A stretch of 9,690 nucleotides of DNA from Clostridium sp. CAG:510 (lineage in GTDB: Bacteria > Bacillota > Clostridia > Lachnospirales > Lachnospiraceae). Location: assembly GCA_000434615.1 (NCBI GenBank), contig FR880847.1:54566-64255 (forward strand). The letters are read 5' to 3'. How positions within the stretch are numbered: the stretch's first letter is position 1; each line of letters opens with the position of its first letter. The notes beneath the pieces were generated by a model. That model did no database searches and was not told the origin of the DNA. It saw nothing but the letters and a program-made list of their open reading frames with translations. Both the position numbers and the translations under genes were made by a program. This document shows positions 7,703-9,690 of this stretch, in pieces.

Positions 7703-8389
7703 TTACTGCTTCTGCCAATTATAGTACTTCACATAATCCGTCATTTTTACATCCTTTACCGTAACATCATCATATCCGGCAGGTGTTGCTGCTTTTTCCG
7801 AATATTCCGCTGCCCAGTTCTGTTCCGGCAGATTAATCAAAAAATCCGTGGTTATTTTTGTTGTATAACCGTTTTCTGTATACCAGATCTGTACCCCCTT
7901 AAAGAGTACATATCCCTCTCCCACTTTAGATATATCGTAAGCTCCCGTTCCCTCCGTGGAAAATGATATAGCTCCACTATATTTGGGATCCACCTTGGAA
8001 TTTAAAAATTCTGTCATATCCGCACATCCTGAAGCAGTAAATTCAGCTGCTAAATTCAACTGCAGAGTATTGAAAAACAAATCCTTATAATGGCTTTCCC
8101 GACCGGTACCGCTTCCCCATGTACCGTAATTCATCATAGTATCCGTAAATGCCGTTTCAAAGGCCTTGGATGTCTCTCCCACAAAATATGCTTTTAACTG
8201 CTCCATGGCTGTCTCTGCATCATAAAAACTCACCTTGGTTTTTATGTCCGTTGTTTTCATGGCAAAATTCATGCCGGAGCTATACAGAATGACTGTTGCC
8301 AGAATACTGATAAAGGTAATCACCACAATAACGGTAACCAGGGCTGCGCCATCATTATTCAGTTTCCCATAGGATTTTTTTTCTTCCAT
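7703..8389 (-). CDS. PilX/GspK-like minor pilin lacking Glu at +5, 228 aa
   Basis: The leader ends NNDG with expected cleavage at G14|A15, followed by AALVTVIVV and a hydrophobic helix to about residue 37. Position +5 of the mature protein is Thr19, not the Glu found in its three neighbours. PilX and GspK proteins also lack this Glu, and GspK caps the pseudopilus tip, so a tip or initiator position is a reasonable inference. The head domain (about 45-228) contains FKGVQIWY at 163-170. GspK proteins are typically longer, with an inserted alpha domain, so the size fits PilX better. The ATG at 8389 follows a weak site (AGAGAGG at 8406-8400). The gene is 23 bases after the PilV-like gene and 9 bases before the next. 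Confidence 0.82.
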   Translation of the reverse strand: MEEKKSYGKLNNDGAALVTVIVVITFISILATVILYSSGMNFAMKTTDIKTKVSFYDAETAMEQLKAYFVGETSKAFETAFTDTMMNYGTWGSGTGRESHYKDLFFNTLQLNLAAEFTASGCADMTEFLNSKVDPKYSGAISFSTEGTGAYDISKVGEGYVLFKGVQIWYTENGYTTKITTDFLINLPEQNWAAEYSEKAATPAGYDDVTVKDVKMTDYVKYYNWQKQ

Positions 8390-8412
8390 CCTTTACACGC
8401 CTCTCTTTTCCT

Positions 8413-9675
8413 TTATCTGTCATTTGCAGATCCGTTCAAAACAATTTCGACCGCACCCTTCTTTTTATTGGTAACGGTTATCTCAATGTCATATACCAGC
8501 ACCTTCGTTTCCTTATCATACCATTCATCATGGAAGGTGCAACTCTCTGCACTTGAATTTGCATCTGACATATTATACAGTGCCACACCGTCTCCGCTCA
8601 GCTTCTTTCCGATATTATGGTAAACCTCGCTGCAATGACTCCCGCCTATTACCACCGTAGGTCTGTAAGTGGATTCACTGTTCATAATATTAGCAGCACT
8701 AAAGCCGGGTGTAACCATTTTCACCAGAAAAATCTTATGGGAGCTTCCGGTATTATTGTACACATAAATTTCATCGCTGTCACAGGCAACACCTGCAAAA
8801 TCCGTCTTATATGCCGGATAAAAATAAACATATAAATTCTCCAGATGTGCACCGGAAGGTCTTGTCACAGAATTGTTATAGACATCATATACGGTGGAGT
8901 CCTTTGTTCCGTCCACCGTAACGGTATAACTGCCATCCAGTGTATCTGTCAGATCTTCCGTTGTTATAAATTCATAATCCGCTATCGTATACTGGTAAGT
9001 CACCTTAGCCGATACTATTTCCGCACCGCCATACTCATACATGGAAATTTCCACTTTTCGTTTATCAATCGTAATTTTAGATTTATCCAGAGTAGTAACG
9101 GTAGGAAGCAGTTCATCCTTCATACCCGCATCTTTTAACTGGTCAATGGCATCCTCATACACATACTTGTATTCATCGGACGGTTGATAAAAGATGGCAT
9201 CATTGTATGCGTTGAACTGCGGTGTTTCCGCAATTTCCGCAGAAGAAATAGCATCCGGATTTGCTTTCATGGCAACCTCTACATCATAGAGATTATTGTC
9301 GTACTGCACATCGTTCATAACAAACGAATACTCGTTAGTAGGGGACGGTGTAAAGTTTCCGTATACATCCACACTGCCACCCGTTTCGGCATAGCTGCCT
9401 ATAACCCCTTTATAAAAAATAAAGGGGTCAACATTATTGAACTGACGGCAAACATCCTCCAGTTTATAGGCTTTGTAGCTTTCCATGATGGTCTGTGCCA
9501 GATTGATGCCTCTCTGTTTTTCCTTGGCATCCTTATTATAATTCACGGAAGAAACAAAAGCCTGTAAAAGAGCCAATGAAACTACCGTAAGAATTGCCAT
9601 AGCAACCAATACTTCTACTAAGGTCATACCCTTATTATTTACTTTTTCTCTTTTCCACATTTTCATTTCTTCCAT
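8413..9675 (-). CDS. PilV/GspI-like minor pilin with enlarged head, 420 aa
   Basis: Counting from the ATG at 9675-9673, the protein has a leader to G16, then M17-TLVEV with Glu21 at +5 and a hydrophobic helix to about residue 42. This is a clear prepilin signal of the PilV/GspI type. These usually have about 120-200 residues, so the 380-residue head is enlarged. The head is rich in Tyr, Thr and Asp with beta-strand-like spacing and four Cys (C76, C298, C348, C379), and I recognise no named domain in it. Start choice is uncertain: a TTG directly before the ATG (9678) keeps the frame open, and further ATGs follow at 9666 and 9660. The only upstream site visible is AGGGA at 9689-9685, which fits 9675. 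The gene is first of the cluster within the window. Promoter and earlier pilus genes, if any, lie beyond the right edge. Confidence 0.85.
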   Translation of the reverse strand: MEEMKMWKREKVNNKGMTLVEVLVAMAILTVVSLALLQAFVSSVNYNKDAKEKQRGINLAQTIMESYKAYKLEDVCRQFNNVDPFIFYKGVIGSYAETGGSVDVYGNFTPSPTNEYSFVMNDVQYDNNLYDVEVAMKANPDAISSAEIAETPQFNAYNDAIFYQPSDEYKYVYEDAIDQLKDAGMKDELLPTVTTLDKSKITIDKRKVEISMYEYGGAEIVSAKVTYQYTIADYEFITTEDLTDTLDGSYTVTVDGTKDSTVYDVYNNSVTRPSGAHLENLYVYFYPAYKTDFAGVACDSDEIYVYNNTGSSHKIFLVKMVTPGFSAANIMNSESTYRPTVVIGGSHCSEVYHNIGKKLSGDGVALYNMSDANSSAESCTFHDEWYDKETKVLVYDIEITVTNKKKGAVEIVLNGSANDR

Positions 9676-9690
9676 CAATTTCTTTCCCTA

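Noticed and set aside
5194..9567. Plus-strand open frames of 60-127 codons opposite the pilin cluster
   Set aside because: They overlap strongly supported pilin genes, have no recognisable domain and lack convincing start signals.

Overview
The window looks like chromosomal DNA of a low-to-moderate-GC Firmicute, most likely a gut-type clostridium such as a member of the Lachnospiraceae. This placement is an inference. It rests on consensus sigma-70-type promoters, strong GGAGG ribosome binding sites, a BspA-like leucine-rich-repeat surface protein, a dynamin-family GTPase and Gram-positive style type IV pilus genes, not on a marker gene. I see no rRNA, tRNA, CRISPR array, transposase or phage gene.

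Layout. (1) Positions 1-2231, minus strand: a secreted protein with a signal peptide, a short 9-residue tandem repeat and a long array of BspA/Treponema-type leucine-rich repeats. Its C-terminus lies beyond the left edge. (2) Positions 2232-2439: a divergent intergenic region with one well-formed promoter for each flanking gene (TTGACA-N17-TAAAAT leftward, TTGACA-N17-TATAAT rightward). (3) Positions 2440-4989, plus strand: an 849-residue dynamin-like GTPase with G1, G3 and G4 motifs, a distinct N-terminal domain of about 100 residues and a long helical C-terminal half. (4) Positions 5023-5060: a strong hairpin with U-tracts in both directions, serving as a shared terminator for convergent genes. 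(5) Positions 5077-9675, minus strand: four consecutive genes, each beginning with a type III signal (prepilin leader plus hydrophobic helix). In transcription order they are PilV/GspI-like (420 aa), PilX/GspK-like without Glu at +5 (228 aa), GspG/GspH-like (168 aa) and a very large PilW/GspJ-like protein (664 aa).

How they work together. The four pilin-like proteins resemble the minor-pilin set (H, I, J, K classes) that forms the priming and tip complex of type IV pili and type II secretion pseudopili. Assembly ATPase, platform protein, prepilin peptidase and main pilin are not in the window and probably lie upstream, beyond the right edge. The largest minor pilin carries about 490 residues beyond the pilin core, including probable Ig-like domains, which suggests a tip-displayed adhesive or recognition module. 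The LRR protein is also a likely surface or secreted protein. The dynamin-like GTPase has its own promoter and terminator, so it is a separate transcription unit. Nothing in the sequence ties it functionally to the pili. Its promoter and codon choice suggest strong expression.
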